A stretch of DNA of 64,000 nt. Origin: Entoloma clypeatum (Eukaryota > Basidiomycota > Agaricomycetes > Agaricales > Entolomataceae). The DNA is taken from positions 5,022,001-5,086,000 of the forward strand of contig OY751489.1 in the NCBI GenBank assembly GCA_963565915.1, in the 5' to 3' direction. Positions 12,272 to 24,229 of this stretch are shown piece after piece (the first letter of the stretch is position 1; the number at the start of each line of letters is the position of its first letter). The position numbers and the translations under genes are program-made. Below the pieces are notes generated by a model. It was given only the letters and a program-made list of their open reading frames with translations, made no database searches and had not been told where the DNA came from.

Positions 12272-13093
12272 TCATCGTGCCACCACCAAGCGCGTCCTCA
12301 TGGTCCCAGGTGGGCTCGCCAGCACCATCCCGGTGTGATCAAGTTTGAGGACCTTTCCAACAATATCATCGTAGCCGGCCCGGGGAACGAAGGGGATGAC
12401 AGCATATCCGCGGTATGGGAACTCAAGGTGAGAACAAGCAATTGGGGATAGGTGGAGAATGCAAACATCAGCATTGACAGAAGATCTGTAGCTATCCCAA
12501 GCATCATGCAAATCACCACGAAGCAGCAGCACATTCTGAATCGAATCGATCTTCCGAGTCGTTGGCCCCCCAACTTCGGAAGGACGCAGGATCTGCGATA
12601 CGACTTGGATAGCCTCTTCTGATCCACTGGATATTCAGTGTTAGCTCCATAGGAATCAACGGGAGACGAATGATGATGGATGTACTGTACATGAACGTCA
12701 TGCCCGTGCGGGAAAATGTGGGCCGCCGCCTCGAAGCGACTATAATCATCTCTGATAATCGATAGGCCGGAGGTGAGGAAACAGCGCGTACACGTTTCGG
12801 TAGTGCTCTCTCTGCAGAAAATGGTGATGATTGAATGGGTTGATGCGTGGAAGTGTCTTGTGAGTGCGTACCCTTGAAGACTCGGAGGCGTTGGATATGG
12901 TTGGATGGCGGACACGAGCCGAAAGGGCAGTCAAACCCACAGTGATAGGGATGCCATCTATAAGATATTGTGAAACGACACCAAAGAATGATACGGCCTC
13001 ACGTACCCCCAGTGGAGGAATATGGAAAATCGCCCAATCCTTGGGTGAATTGCAATCAAAATCGCGGAGGATGTAGGAATGTTTTATTTGTAC
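12272..13093 (-). pseudogene. HNH_2-type nuclease-domain gene, probably decayed
   Basis: Three exons give an HNH_2 pattern: a leader (DWAIFHIPPLG, FGVVSQYLIDGIPITVGL), then ETCTRCFLTSG and FEAAAHIFPHGHD (Cys pair and His motif), then NVLLLRGDLHDAWDSYR, the conserved Asn-Asp-His part. Splices at about 12866 and 12690 keep frame. HNH_2 domains are metal-dependent nucleases and are expanded in mushroom genomes with unknown roles. Two defects are seen. Near 12335 the conserved DGAGEP continuation lies in another frame, so a frameshift ends the product early (VVAR at 12272). No start codon precedes the first exon, which meets a TAA at 13094, 46 bp from an inserted TA-flanked element. An unrecognised upstream exon is possible. 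Confidence 0.65.
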
Positions 13094-13140
13094 TTATTTG
13101 CTTCACGTTCTGATTGAATTCCTCCGAACGAACCACGATA

Positions 13141-13811
13141 CTATGGGTGACCGGGTGTTGCAAAACTTTTTAAAGAGGGCTTATCGTGCTACATCCACTG
13201 CCTCAAATGACTTGATTCTTTTACCGTCGTACAGCCTGGCTTTCTGGCTTTAATTGTCTCCACTTGATCTTGAGGATATGTGGCAAGGAAAAATAACTGG
13301 AGCGGGAGGAAATTGGCACACCATTTTCACTAGGTTGTGCAAAATATGTCACACTCGGGTCACATCACAATTTACGTCTCCGCCCTGCAGAGCCTCCTGC
13401 CTCTTTGGGGGAGGTCCTGTCGGAGTTCGAACCATACGACGCTCGATGAGTTTTGTTGTCACGCTCAAGATTCGACGAGTGTCCACGTCTTGTATACCTC
13501 ATGTTTCTGTCCCGGAGAAATTGTTTTAAGGATGGATAACAATAAAACATATCATATCCCGAAGGATGAAGGTGCCCGCTCAAACATCAATTTTACCAAG
13601 ATAGAACAAGCTCGAAAATCGTGGTTTTTCATGGTTTTTCAGCTCTGATTTCATTGAGGGACAGGAATGTCATGTTTCGAAGTTACAGTGGTCTCCTAAA
13701 GTGCCTAAAGATTCCCGATCTATGAGACATCAGTTGCTCAAGATGCGGGAATGCGCCCATCGGAGAAATTTTGCATAACTAGGTGATTTTGCAACACCCG
13801 GTCACCCATAG
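13141..13811. mobile_element. TA-flanked inverted-repeat element (mariner-type MITE candidate)
   Basis: Perfect 25-bp terminal inverted repeats (13141-13165 and 13787-13811, beginning CTATGGGTGACCGGGTGTTG) bound 671 bp. Each end is flanked by TA (13139-13140 and 13812-13813), as expected of Tc1/mariner target duplication. No transposase domain is seen inside, so it would be non-autonomous. It sits just upstream of the decayed HNH gene. Confidence 0.75.
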
Positions 13812-13827
13812 TACTATCGTTAACCCA

Positions 13828-13869
13828 GTGATGCATCACTCAAAATTTACCCACGTAGTGATGCATCAC
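13828..13869. repeat. Two copies of a 12-bp palindrome
   Basis: GTGATGCATCAC occurs at 13828-13839 and again at 13858-13869, exactly 30 bp apart, immediately outside the inverted-repeat element. It could be a protein-binding site or a chance repeat. Confidence 0.5.
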
Positions 13870-14280
13870 CCACTGATTGACCTCCCCCAGCACCACAATC
13901 CACATCGGGGCCTTGGGATGTCAAGATCAAGCATTGTTACACATGGTAGAATATTTGAGACCATTATATTTCTGTACTCCAGGTTGAGGGCTCGTTCTGT
14001 GGCTCAAAAAGTGCTCTGAAAAAGCATATTTCACACTGTTGGTGCTCAGAAAAAAGAAAAAATTGCTGATCCTTTGAGCACAACCCTGTCCAATTGTATT
14101 CCAAGTGAAATATACATTTGTAGAGGCATAGACACGAGACGCAACCATAAAAAAGGTGAGGGTAGTCGAGTGTGACAATCGGGCAGCGGAGACGATGCAG
14201 TTTAGAGTTTAAACTCAGGATCCATGTGTGAGCGCGTGATGTATGTCCCCCTGCTGAAGCGGCATGTTTGTGACTCAATC
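13870..14280. other. Spacer before the Copia LTR
   Basis: No gene, repeat or RNA recognised here; short open frames only. Confidence 0.4.
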
Positions 14281-14573
14281 TGTTGAATGAGTTCCGCTTC
14301 CATTAGACGCGCCATGTGCTCAACCCCATGACATACAAATAGTGTACAAATAAGTAGACTAGTATATAAGACTGTCCTTATTCTCTGTGCAATATAACAC
14401 TCTTACTGAGTAACCCCCACCTTGCAAACACCTCTCAAAGGTTAGTAGTAAGGTTCTCTCTCTATCGTAGATACACGATCTGTAGCGCGTAGCATAGAGT
14501 ACACTAGGACTGCAAGACGACACACCCACTGTGATTACCTCCGGTGTTGATGTGATCGTATGCTGTTCCAACA
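14281..14573 (+). repeat. Ty1/Copia 5' LTR
   Basis: 293 bp beginning TGTTGAAT and ending TTCCAACA, with a TATA motif (AGTATATAAG) near 14358. A GGTTATGAGCCCTGAG stretch directly after it resembles a Copia primer site. The matching 3' LTR is not in the window. Confidence 0.6.
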
Positions 14574-14970
14574 GGTTATGAGCCCTGAGACTTGCCATTG
14601 TGCTTGTCGCTGGCAGTCTTAGTAGACTCAATGCCGCTACATCATGAACACGATAGATCAAGTGCACCTCGATCTGTACATACAACATTAATGATTATGT
14701 GGATGTTTAATCCCACATCATCGTGTAGCGCGATGAGCTAGCAGATCCGGGTGATAATACCCCGATGATCGCGATGCCCATCCGCCTCCATACATGTGTC
14801 TACCAGTTAACTCTGTGTATGACGTTAAATGTGGAATAGGGGTCTGATGGACCCTAGTGGAGCAAAGCACATGTTGGTGTGTCCCTGTTTCATCTAAGAT
14901 CCAGCGATTTGACATGTGACTGATGCATTCTATTTCCAGTCTTTTGCGCTCTCACCCTTCGCATCAAAAC

Positions 14971-15660
14971 ATGTCTTCTTTTGATTACAAATCCACTGTC
15001 GTCAAGATGACCGGCTCTAACTGGAAGGAGTGGAGCGATAAGATGACAGGGTTTTTACAGTTTGAAGGGACCTGGATGCTCGTATCCGGGGACTGGTTAC
15101 AGCCAACCTCCCTGACAGCCGCTTCGACATCTGAACAACAAAAGGAGTTCTGCGAGTGGAAGGAGAAAGACTTGAAAGCACGTGGTGCAATCATCTTGTC
15201 TCTGGTGGAATCTGTAAAGCATGAGGTTACAGCATTCCAGACTTTGAAAGAGGTTTGGGATCAGCTGAAGACTCTCTTTGAGAACAAAGGGCCTGACAAG
15301 ATGTTCAAGGACTTCACCTTGACTCTCGATTGGCAACTGACTGGTGGTGACCCCCGTCTGGAATTCTCTAAATTCTGTGATCTCTTGGCACGCCTCGACA
15401 GGCACAAGATCCTCTTCGCTCCTAAATTGCAAGGGATGCTTGCTGTGCACCGTCTACCTCCCAAGTGGAAACATCTTGGTTCGCATCTGGCCAAAGAATG
15501 GAAGTTAGACACTTTCAAACTTACAGATGTTGAAGAGATTGTAACCGCGGAGCATATGTGCGTACAAGCTGAAGCACAACTTCCGGCTGCCAACAAGATC
15601 TCCGCTGTCAAGCGGAAAGGACAGGAACCCTGCTGGCGCAATGGTCCGGGACCTGCTGAT
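14971..15660 (+). pseudogene. Ty1/Copia gag, truncated by E1
   Basis: The product starts MSSFDYKSTVVKMTGSNW and has the Copia Gag (UBN2/gag_2) layout: NWKEWSDKM, SVKHEVTAFQTLKEVWDQL, FCDLLARLDRHKILF, LPPKWKHLGSHLAKEW. It ends in a degenerate zinc knuckle region (CWRNGPGPADC) where E1's LTR begins at 15661. Protease, integrase and RT are absent. The gag part is free of stops, so the source element may not be old. The sequence on the far side of E1 (25526 onward) is not Copia, so the rest was lost or moved. Confidence 0.8.
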
Positions 15661-16093
15661 TGTAAGGGCAACCACTTTCACTTTTTACTTTTCCCTTCCT
15701 TTCTTCCTTTCCTTTCTATTCCACCATCTCTGACGTCCTCCGATCGTATCCACTGTCTCTGACATCTTATCCGCCTCTCCGCATCCAACGACTCCGCCCC
15801 CATCTGCTACTCCGCATGTCGGATCGCAGGTACTATCATTCATCTTGTTTCCATTCATCCTTTATCGCTACTCCCGATCATTGCTCATCATTCATGCATC
15901 TTGTTTTATCTCTTATTTCATATTTCATTTTACTATTTATCTCGCTAGCTTGCAGGGGAATCCTTAGAACTTTCTCTTCAGATCTCCCTTGCAAGGTGTG
16001 TGTTGTATTACTTATCAGACTGCTCAATCTAAACTTCGGATCTCCCTTGCAAGTATCTGAGTTTGAGTCTTGGATCGTAAGGTCGCCCTTACA
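15661..16093 (+). repeat. E1 5' LTR
   Basis: 433 bp, TG...CA ends. Contains AGAACTTTCT (15966-15975), which pairs with AGAAAGTTCT (16096-16105) lying 2 nt inside the LTR. Confidence 0.9.
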
Positions 16094-16095
16094 GT

Positions 16096-16105
16096 AGAAA
16101 GTTCT
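16096..16105 (+). promoter_or_regulatory. E1 self-priming primer-binding site
   Basis: AGAAAGTTCT is the exact complement of LTR positions 15966-15975 and starts 2 nt after the LTR. This is the Tf1-type self-priming layout; no TGG tRNA site is present. Confidence 0.6.
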
Positions 16106-16254
16106 CTTCTAATTGGACCGGGTCCGATTGCATCGTTGTCACAATTCTGCACTTCGGAGCAGCTTCGTCTGCATCCGACTCCGATACATCTCACACCCCT
16201 TCCAGTTCTTCTAATTACCTCTCCATAACTGGTGATTCTGCTCCGCACATAGTA

Positions 16255-18563
16255 ATGGACGACCCCAATCACCTTGAACAGCTCGAGCACAAGTTCCAGG
16301 AACAACGTCAAACTCTCGCTGATATCTCAACTCAACTTGACCAACTCATCCTCGCCTTCAACGCAATTCCTGCGCCAGCTCCGCCACCTATCCCACCTGC
16401 TCCCGCACCCGCTATTATACCCGCTCCGCTCGCTCCGGCCAATCCAGGTGTGCATCGAGCAAAACCTGCCAATCCGTCGGACTTCGATGGATCACGCGCA
16501 AATGGCTGGACCTTTCTAAACTCCTGTGAATTGTTTATGGGCTGGCTCCAGAACAGTTCGCAGATGACCACACTAAAAGTTATTGGGCTTTATCTTTCAT
16601 GAAGAGTGGACGTGCAGCACGCTTTGCAGATTGCATTATCCGACCGGTGCTCCGCCTTATCGGACTTGGGTGGACTTCCATGCAGTCTTTACAGCGGAGT
16701 TCACTCCGAAGAATGAGGAACAGGACGCGAGACTGATCCTCAAAGGAGAATCCTATTATCAAGGTCAACGGGATGTCGAGACCTATATTGACGAGTTCAA
16801 AGACTACATTGACAAAGTGGGCTATCAGGAGGATACCAACATCGTACTCAAATTCCGCCATGGTCTCCGTTCCGACATTCAGAACGAGATTGCCACCCTG
16901 ACCCACGGACGACCTGCGGATGACAACCCCGATGAGTGGTACTCTGCAGCACGAGTCAATGACAACAATAGGATTGCCAACAAAGCCTTCAAAGCCACGG
17001 CTCTGACCTGCACCTCCACCTTCCGCAACGTTGTTGGACCAAGAGTACCTGGCACCTCAGTATTCCCTCGCCCCTAGATTCCATTCACTCCGCGTACAGC
17101 TCCGCTTGCATCCGCATCTGCATCCACTCCACTGACAAGGGACCCCAATGCAATGGACATTGATACTTCACACGTCAAAGGCAAGAATGCCAATGCATGC
17201 TTCAGATGTAACAAAACGGGTCACTTTAGTTGTGAATGCCCCCTTCGCTTCGATGTTCGCTTCATGACAATGGAGGAGCAGGACGAGTTTGTTATGGAAC
17301 AACTCGTGGTCAAGGACGCAGCGGAAGGCAACTCCGTTCTGCCCACGGAGTCTGCGGAGTCGGAAGAAGGACAGGAGGATTTTCCTCCCCACAGTGAGTG
17401 AACAGTGCACCCTCGTTGTCTGCTAAAAATCGTTATGCTGCCTTATTTATGGAACAATATGATGCTATACCCTCCATCTCTAAGCCTGCAAACAATCCCA
17501 TAGTCGCACCCAACTCCCCAAATCCCATCCGCCTTCGCCTCTCTAAATGGGAGCGTCGGCTTCCAAAACAATATGTCCTCGCCTCCGCTCACTCCGACAA
17601 TTCTATTGAACTAGACATAGTTCTTGAAACTACTGACACCAAAGACACACTATCACAAAAGGCCTTACTCGACAGCGGGGCAACAGGGTCGTTTATTGAA
17701 CGCACTCTGGTCGAGAAACATCGACTCTCTACTTGAAAACTACAACGCGCAATCCCGGTATACAACATCGACGGAATTCTAAACGAGGCCGGAGCAATAA
17801 TGGAGATGTTGGATGTAGTGCTCCACTATCGAGATCACTCGGAACGGACCCAGCTTGCAGTCACAAGTTTGGGAAAACAAGAAATTGTACTAGGCTTCAC
17901 TTGGCTCAAAGAACACAACCCCGAGGTAGATTGGACGTCAGGGGAAGTGAAGATGAGCCGGTGTCCTGTACGATGCCGGACATGCCACCAAGAGGCAGCC
18001 CAAGAGCGGAAGGAGCAGAAGTTTGAACAAGTCCACATCCGAGCCTGTCAGGTGGGTTCCACTCCGACGTCCGGTCTAGAGGAGGAGGCTCCACGCGGCC
18101 CATGGGTGGAGGATGTCACAGAAGGAGAAGAAGCGGAGGAGTTAGTGGAAGACGATGAGGAAGAGGAGGAGTTTGAGGAGGGAGACCGCCTTTTTGTCGG
18201 AACAGTACCCGCGGAGGCGGAGTTCATCCGCTCTTCATCCAATATCTTGCAATGTCTATTGGAGGCCTTCCTCAGTAACCAAAAATCTAAATCTTTCTGC
18301 GACTCTGTACCAGACCACTTGTTTGACTTCGAAGATGTATTCTCAAAGACCTCTTTCGACACCTTACCGGAAGAGCGGACTTGGGACCACGCCATTAAAC
18401 TTGTTCCGGATGCCTCTCCGGCGGGGTGTAAGGTATATCTGCTTGCTCTGAACGAACAGAAGGAACTCGACGTGTTTTTGGAGGAAAACCTTGCAACTGG
18501 TTGGATCCGCCCTTCCAAGTCTCCGATGGCATCTCCGGTATTCTACATCAAGAAGAAGGATGG
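16255..18563 (+). pseudogene. E1 gag-protease-RT start, broken
   Basis: Gag begins MDDPNHLEQLEHKFQEQ, with a Pro/Ala-rich linker and a capsid-like core (16583-17077: TWVDFHAVFTAEF, DVETYIDEFKDYIDKV). Frameshifts lie near 16580-16650. A TAG near 17076 separates the zinc knuckle CFRCNKTGHFSCEC (about 17195-17240). The aspartic protease carries [13 protein letters not shown] (about 17660). A TGA at 17734 falls where the frame otherwise continues (KLQRAIPVYNIDG). After an acidic linker, RT begins ([28 protein letters not shown]) and is cut at 18563 by E2. The reading resumes at 24599 in frame across the GATGG duplication (KKKDG then SLRLVQDYRPQN). Confidence 0.85.
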
Positions 18564-18787
18564 TGTTATGCATAACAAACCGTTCCAAGGTTCGGGCAGA
18601 GTATGCAGGAAGATGGAAAGGCGAAGAGCAATGTGATTGCTAAATCTAAGGAATGTAGCTATGGTACATGAGGTTTATATAGTACTGACTATGAGCGGTA
18701 GCGAATGAGTCAGTAACTGCGGAAGGCAGTGCGCATGAGTAAGGTGACTGTGGAAGGCTATGCACTAATGAGTAAGCTGACTGCGGC
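18564..18787 (-). repeat. E2 3' LTR, truncated
   Basis: Matches the 5' LTR from its outer end until a CTGCGG repeat unit at 18787, then jumps to sequence downstream of pol. An ATG at 18802-18800 followed by a few codons (MSNITA) is the remnant of the third ORF preserved in E7. Confidence 0.85.
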
Positions 18788-18920
18788 GGTGATGTTGGAC
18801 ATGGCAGAAATGATGTTTGAAAGGTATAAGAAGAACGGCGTGTTGGGCGAGAAGAGTTGGAGCGGGGAACTCGATGTGACAGAAGTCGATGTGGAAAATA
18901 GTTCTCAAAGTTTGTTCTTT

Positions 18921-21900
18921 TTATCGTGGACGCGATGGATTTTGCCGATGAAAATCTCGGATCAAGTCTTGAGCGTTCTGAACATTAGTCCGAGGTTCCC
19001 ACATGTTCTCTTCTGGGCCATACCCTTCCCATTGGACAAGGTACTGGATCTTTCTACGGAATTTCTGAGAGTCCAGGATCGTGGAGACATGGTATTCTTC
19101 TCGTCCTTCGACAATGATCAGATCAGGGGCTGGCTTCTTTTTCTGAATGGCATACTTCGGGGTTTCGTATGGTGATAACAGGGTCTCGTTGAACACAGGG
19201 TGGATCATCTTCCAGGTTTTGGGAAGATCAAGACGGTATGCGCTAGCTCCTTTCTTCTCTAGGACTTTGAACGGTCCATGTCGGAGGGCGTCAAGTTTCT
19301 TTGAGGGACAATCAGTCCTGATGTTAGTCCCTTCCAGCCACACCTTGTCTCCGATGCGGTAATTCCGAGACGGGCTTCGTCGTGTGTCAACTGTCTTCTT
19401 CATCTGATCCTGGGCCTGTTTCAGTGCTGCGTTGGCTTCTTCTCGTGCCTGTTTGAGTTTTTTCAAGAAGTCGTTTGCCGCTGGGTTGGTGTCTTCCAAC
19501 ACAAGTTCTCCCTTCCAAGGATGCAGACCGTAGTTGAGATAGAATGGTGTGTACTTTGTCGCTTGATGTTCTTTGTCATTGTACTGGAATTCTGCGATTG
19601 CGATCCATTCCGCCCAATCATCTTGTAGATGGTTGACAAAGTTTCGTAAGAACACCTCGGTTTCCTGATGCGATCGTTCGGCTTGTCCATTAGTTTGTGG
19701 ATGGTACGCAGTGGACAGGTTTCTCTTGATTCCCAACATGCGGCAAAGTATCTCCATGAATTTCGCGGCGAACTGTGGTCCTCTGTCGCTAATGATCTTC
19801 TTAGGGATCCCATGAAGCTTCCATATCTGGTCCCGATAGATCTTGGCTAATCCTTCAGCCGATAGTTCCACGGTTGTCGGGATGAGATGAAGCATCTTTG
19901 AATATCTGTCCGTGATGACCAGAATTGTGTTCTTCCCATCAGATTCTGGTATCGGTCCCACGACGTCAATCCCTATGTCTTCCCATGGTTGACTTGGCGC
20001 GGCGTTAGGGTGTAGAGGGGCGTGTCTCCTTTGGCGGCTGATCTTGTTATGTTGACAGGTGTCACAACCTTTCACATACTTCTTTACGTCATGTAGGATG
20101 GTGGGCCACCAGTAGGTGCGAGTGAGGAGTTCATGTGTTCGATATTGTCCTGGATGTCCTGCCACTGGTGCGTCGTGCGCTTCAAACATCAGTTCTTGGC
20201 GCAATTGTGGGTCTGGTGGAACATAGACTCGTTCTCCTGCGTAGGTGATGCCATTTTCCTGCTGGTACCAGTGAGGATTCTTCTTCAGACCCTGGGCTAC
20301 TTCTGTCTCCATACGATTCGAGGCCTTGATGCGTGCGATCCATGGGTTTTCGATGGTTGTGATGTTTCCGATTTTGATGGAATCAGATGTTTCACCCCCT
20401 TCAAAGAATTGTTCCTCCGTGAACATCTCTATTTGTATCACATCTTCTGGATCCAATCGTTTCAAAAATAGCCCCTCCTTGAGCATTTGGTCACTGTCCT
20501 GCGGCTCGAGTTCCGTCTCATACCAGGGTAAACGTGACAGGATGTCTGCTTTTGCGTTTGTCTTCCCAGGTACATGTCGCAGTTCGAAGTCATAGTCTTG
20601 TAACTTCATCTTCCAGCGCCTCTGTCGTTGGTTTAGGTCCTGAGGACGCCGGAAATACTCCAGGTTTTTGTGATCGGTTAAGATCTCGAAACGTTCCTTG
20701 GCTTCAAGTAGATAATGTCGCCAGTCCTTCAGTGCTTCCATGACTGCCAAGAGTTCCTTGTCATATATCTCGTAATTCTGTTCGGCCGCGGACATGGTCC
20801 GCGACAAGAACACGATAGGATGCCACTTGTTGTCTTGTTTCTGTGAAAGTACCACTCCAATCGCATAACCCGATGCATCGGTTTCGATCCTGAACTGTCC
20901 GTCCGGTTTGGGCAATGCCAAGACTGGTGCCATCGTGATTGCCTGTATGAGACCTTCAAATGCTTCTTGCGCCGCTGGTCCCCACGTGAATGCTGTATTT
21001 CCCGTAAGTGTTGTGAGTGGCTTTGCGATGTTTGAGTATCCTTCAATAAAGCGTCGATAAAAATTGGCAAATCCCAGGAACCTCTGGACTTCCTTTTTTG
21101 ATGTGGGTACTCGCCAGTTCCGGATTGTGTCCACCTTTTCAGTTTCCATCTCAACACGTCCTTCTCCAACGACATATCCCAATATGGGGCATTTCGTTAC
21201 TTCCCAAAGACACTTCTTCTCCTTTAGGAACAGGTCATTGTCTGACAGAATCTGCAAGATCTCTTCGGTGTTCCGGGCGAGTTCTTCCTTGGTTTTACCA
21301 ATAACCACTATGTCATCCATGTAAATCACACAGATGCGCCGACGGATCTGATCCCTGAATAGGCTGGCCATCATCCGAGAGAACGTTCCCGGGGAGTTGC
21401 AGAGACCGAAAAACATGACCAATGGTTCAAACAATCCTCGGCTGGTCAGGAAGGCGGCTTTCCATTCGTCACCCTTCTTGATCCGCATGTTATTGTATCC
21501 CCACATGATGTCCATTTTATTGAAGTAGACTGCATCCTTCAATACATCCAAGAGGTCGTTGATGCGTGGGAGTGGGAATTTGTCCTTAACCGTGAATTTA
21601 TTGACCGTGCGATAATCCTGTACCAATCGTTTGGAACCGTCTTTCTTGTTAATGAAGAAGCAGGGTGATGCATAAGGGGATTTGGACGGTCGGATCTTTC
21701 CGGTTGCCAGGCCTTCATCAATGAATTCGTCCAGTTCTTCTTGCTCCTTTTGGGTCATAGGATATGTGTTTCCTCCTAGCTCCTTTGGTGCGTCCGGTGT
21801 AAGTTCGATGCCGTGGTCCCATTCTCTTTCTTTTGGGATCTTGTCAAAGTTTTCTTTTTCAAAGAGATGGGCAAAACGTTCAACGTATGAGGGTCGTTTG

Positions 21901-22562
21901 GTTGTGGGAGGTGGTGTGGGAGTAACTGCTTCCAATATGGGGTCTCCGGGCTTCCATTTCTGATCCGATTTCTTGGGCGTGTCCTTGTCTCGTACTTCCA
22001 CCATGCGAACCCGATGTTTGCGACCATTAAGGTTAACCCTGAAATCCAAGTGTTTGGTTTGACATGTTGATGGGCACCGGTTGAATGTTACAGCGCCGGT
22101 CGTCCAATTGATTGTGGGGTTGTGGTGCACCAACCAGTCATGTCCCAAAAGCATGTCCGTTCTCCCAATGTCCAATACCATTGCTTCCATGGTTTCCTGG
22201 TGTGTTCCTAAGTCCAGCTTGACTTCGGCAAGTTTTTCTGCTTTCTGTTGTCGGTTCGGCGATCCATCCGCATTTAGAATTGATATGGGCCTTATTCCCC
22301 ATGTGGGAAGGTTCTGTTTGCGTACTATTCTGGGATGGATACATGTGCGTTCACATCCGCTATCAACCTCGGGTCGAATGGCCTTTGGTCCTCATCGTGT
22401 TTTGATCTGAGCTTGCAGCTTGATCTCTCGTCGTTTCGGAGGTTTATCTCCCTTGACAATCTTAGTTGACGCAACGGCTCGCTTTGCAGGGATAACATAA
22501 GTTATATTGTCTGTAGCTGCACCAGGCAAGCGAGTTTGTTTAATGGATAAGGGTCGCGACTT
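18921..22562 (-). pseudogene. E2 pol: protease, RT, RNase H, integrase, chromodomain
   Basis: From 22190 to 18921 the frame is open for 1089 codons. RT carries [11 protein letters not shown]; RNase H carries [19 protein letters not shown] and [10 protein letters not shown]. Integrase has an HHCC region ([16 protein letters not shown]) and the D,D,E set ([32 protein letters not shown]). It ends in a chromodomain ([30 protein letters not shown]), expected to target integration to heterochromatin. The protease lies upstream to about 22562 ([16 protein letters not shown]), with an in-frame TGA near 22398 where E7 has CAA. Without readthrough the copy is inactive. Confidence 0.93.
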
Positions 22563-22570
22563 AGCGTCGT

Positions 22571-23773
22571 TTAATCGGACCCTTCGGAAAAATCCTTCTC
22601 ATCGGTCTCTATGGTGATGGTTTCATCATCATCGGTATCTCCATCAGACACCTTCCTAATCTTTCCAGAGTTCTTCTTCGGCTTGCGGCAGTTGCGCGCG
22701 ATATGTCCTTCTTGGTCGCAGTTGAAACACTTACGACCATCTTTCTTCTTTGGGGCTTTGCAGTCTTTGGCAAGGTGACCAAAGCGCTGACAGTTGTAGC
22801 AACGGGCTACTCCTGCTTTGTCGATCTCCATGGCTTTGCCTTGACCACCATAAGTGGTGCCCGATCCGGTGTGTGTGTCGCCACCCCCTCGGATGACTAA
22901 TGCATGTCCCTCCATCTGTCATCCCTTGTTTCGGATCTCCTTTGCGTAATCAGTGTACGTCTTGCCATCGCTAGCCACTTGTTCAGAAATTCTGCGGTTG
23001 ACGTTCTTTTCCAGGATGTATTTCCCAGTTTCTTCGCCAAGGTTTGACAGCTTCAAGAGCTCTTCGAATTCATCCAAGAATTCGTCGATGGTGCGTTTCT
23101 CCTGTTTCAGGACTTCGAGTCTCGCCTTGGCCGCTGCCGACTTGTTGGCAATAGAGAATCGCGTAGCGATGTCATCTGAGAATCCTAACCAGGTGATGTT
23201 CTCGCCATCGGTGGCAAGGTCATCTAACTTGTTGCTGGCCCAGTGTTTACCGGACCCTTCCATCATGCGGGATAACACCGCAAGAATTTTCTGATCGTCG
23301 GACAGGCCCTTCTGGAACCTGATGTATAATTTGGTGGCTTTCCACCACTCGTTGAAGGTGTGTCTGTCTTTGAACATCCCAGGATCTTTGATGATTTTGG
23401 ATGTATCCATTGTTTGTACTGTCGGTGCTTCTGCCATGTCTAGAACCTGCGGAGTAGGAGAGGTGTCGGATTGTTGGGATGAAGATGGGGTTCGGGATAT
23501 AGGTAGGGGTTGAAAATCAGTCCCTGTTCTAGGCGTCTGTTCGGTATCTGACTGCGCGGAGTCAAAAGTAAATTCGTCAGGGGACTCGTCGGCGGAATCG
23601 GTGGCAAAACGTTCAGAGTATTTCCTCTGTAAATCTCTAAGGAATCTCTGTTCCTGCGCGTCTGTTGGTCTCGAGAAGGGGTCAAGTCTCTCGTTTCGTG
23701 CCCAGCGGTTGTACTCGGTCTGTTGTTCTTCGATGGTGCAGTGGGCGTAGATCTGCTGCTTCGAGTAAGACAT
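22571..23773 (-). pseudogene. E2 gag with one internal stop
   Basis: Starts MSYSKQQIYAHCTIEEQQ. The capsid core (MFKDRHTFNEWWKATKLY, IDEFLDEFEELLKLSNL) ends at a TGA at 22916-22918, after which the same frame continues (QMEGHALV) into two zinc knuckles, CYNCQRFGHLAKDC and CFNCDQEGHIARNC. It ends in an acidic tail at 22571. Pol lies in the -1 frame and overlaps the end of gag, but no canonical slippery heptamer was found for this family. Confidence 0.85.
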
Positions 23774-24229
23774 GGTGATGCGGCTCTGGGATGTCTCGAT
23801 GTGAGCGTCCTAATCAATCTTCTGATAACGGTTGTCTGGACACCGATAAACTCTCTGATCTCTGTGATCCGACCTGTCTGAGGTCCTTCTTGAACGCGAA
23901 AGCTTTCGAGTTCGTTCTGTCGGGCGTTGTAACGCGCGATCTGGTGTTGCCGAGCAAGATGGATGCTCTCTGCTATCTCGCCGTGGGGGCGATGCTCGTC
24001 GTTGTCTAGTTCTTCGTCAAGCACCTGCTGTAGGATGCGACGGATCTCCGATTCGATGTACTGCTGGATGAGTGTAAAATCAATACTTGTCTCGAGGACT
24101 TAGCTCCTCCTGTCGGGCTTCTGGCATGCTGAATGGGTTACTGGTGAAGTCTTCAAAGAAGCGCGACGTCTTGACTCGTCTGGTAGTTGCTCTCTTCGCT
24201 CTGGGCGAACCTAACGAGATTTAGCAACT
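23774..24229 (-). other. E2 leader with an open frame
   Basis: Between the 5' LTR and gag the minus strand is open from about 24024 (LDEELDNDEHRPHGEIAES...) to past 23790 in a frame different from gag. The charged, helix-like composition looks like real protein, so it may be a displaced N-terminal extension of gag. A PBS (24217-24227) lies next to the LTR. Confidence 0.45.
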
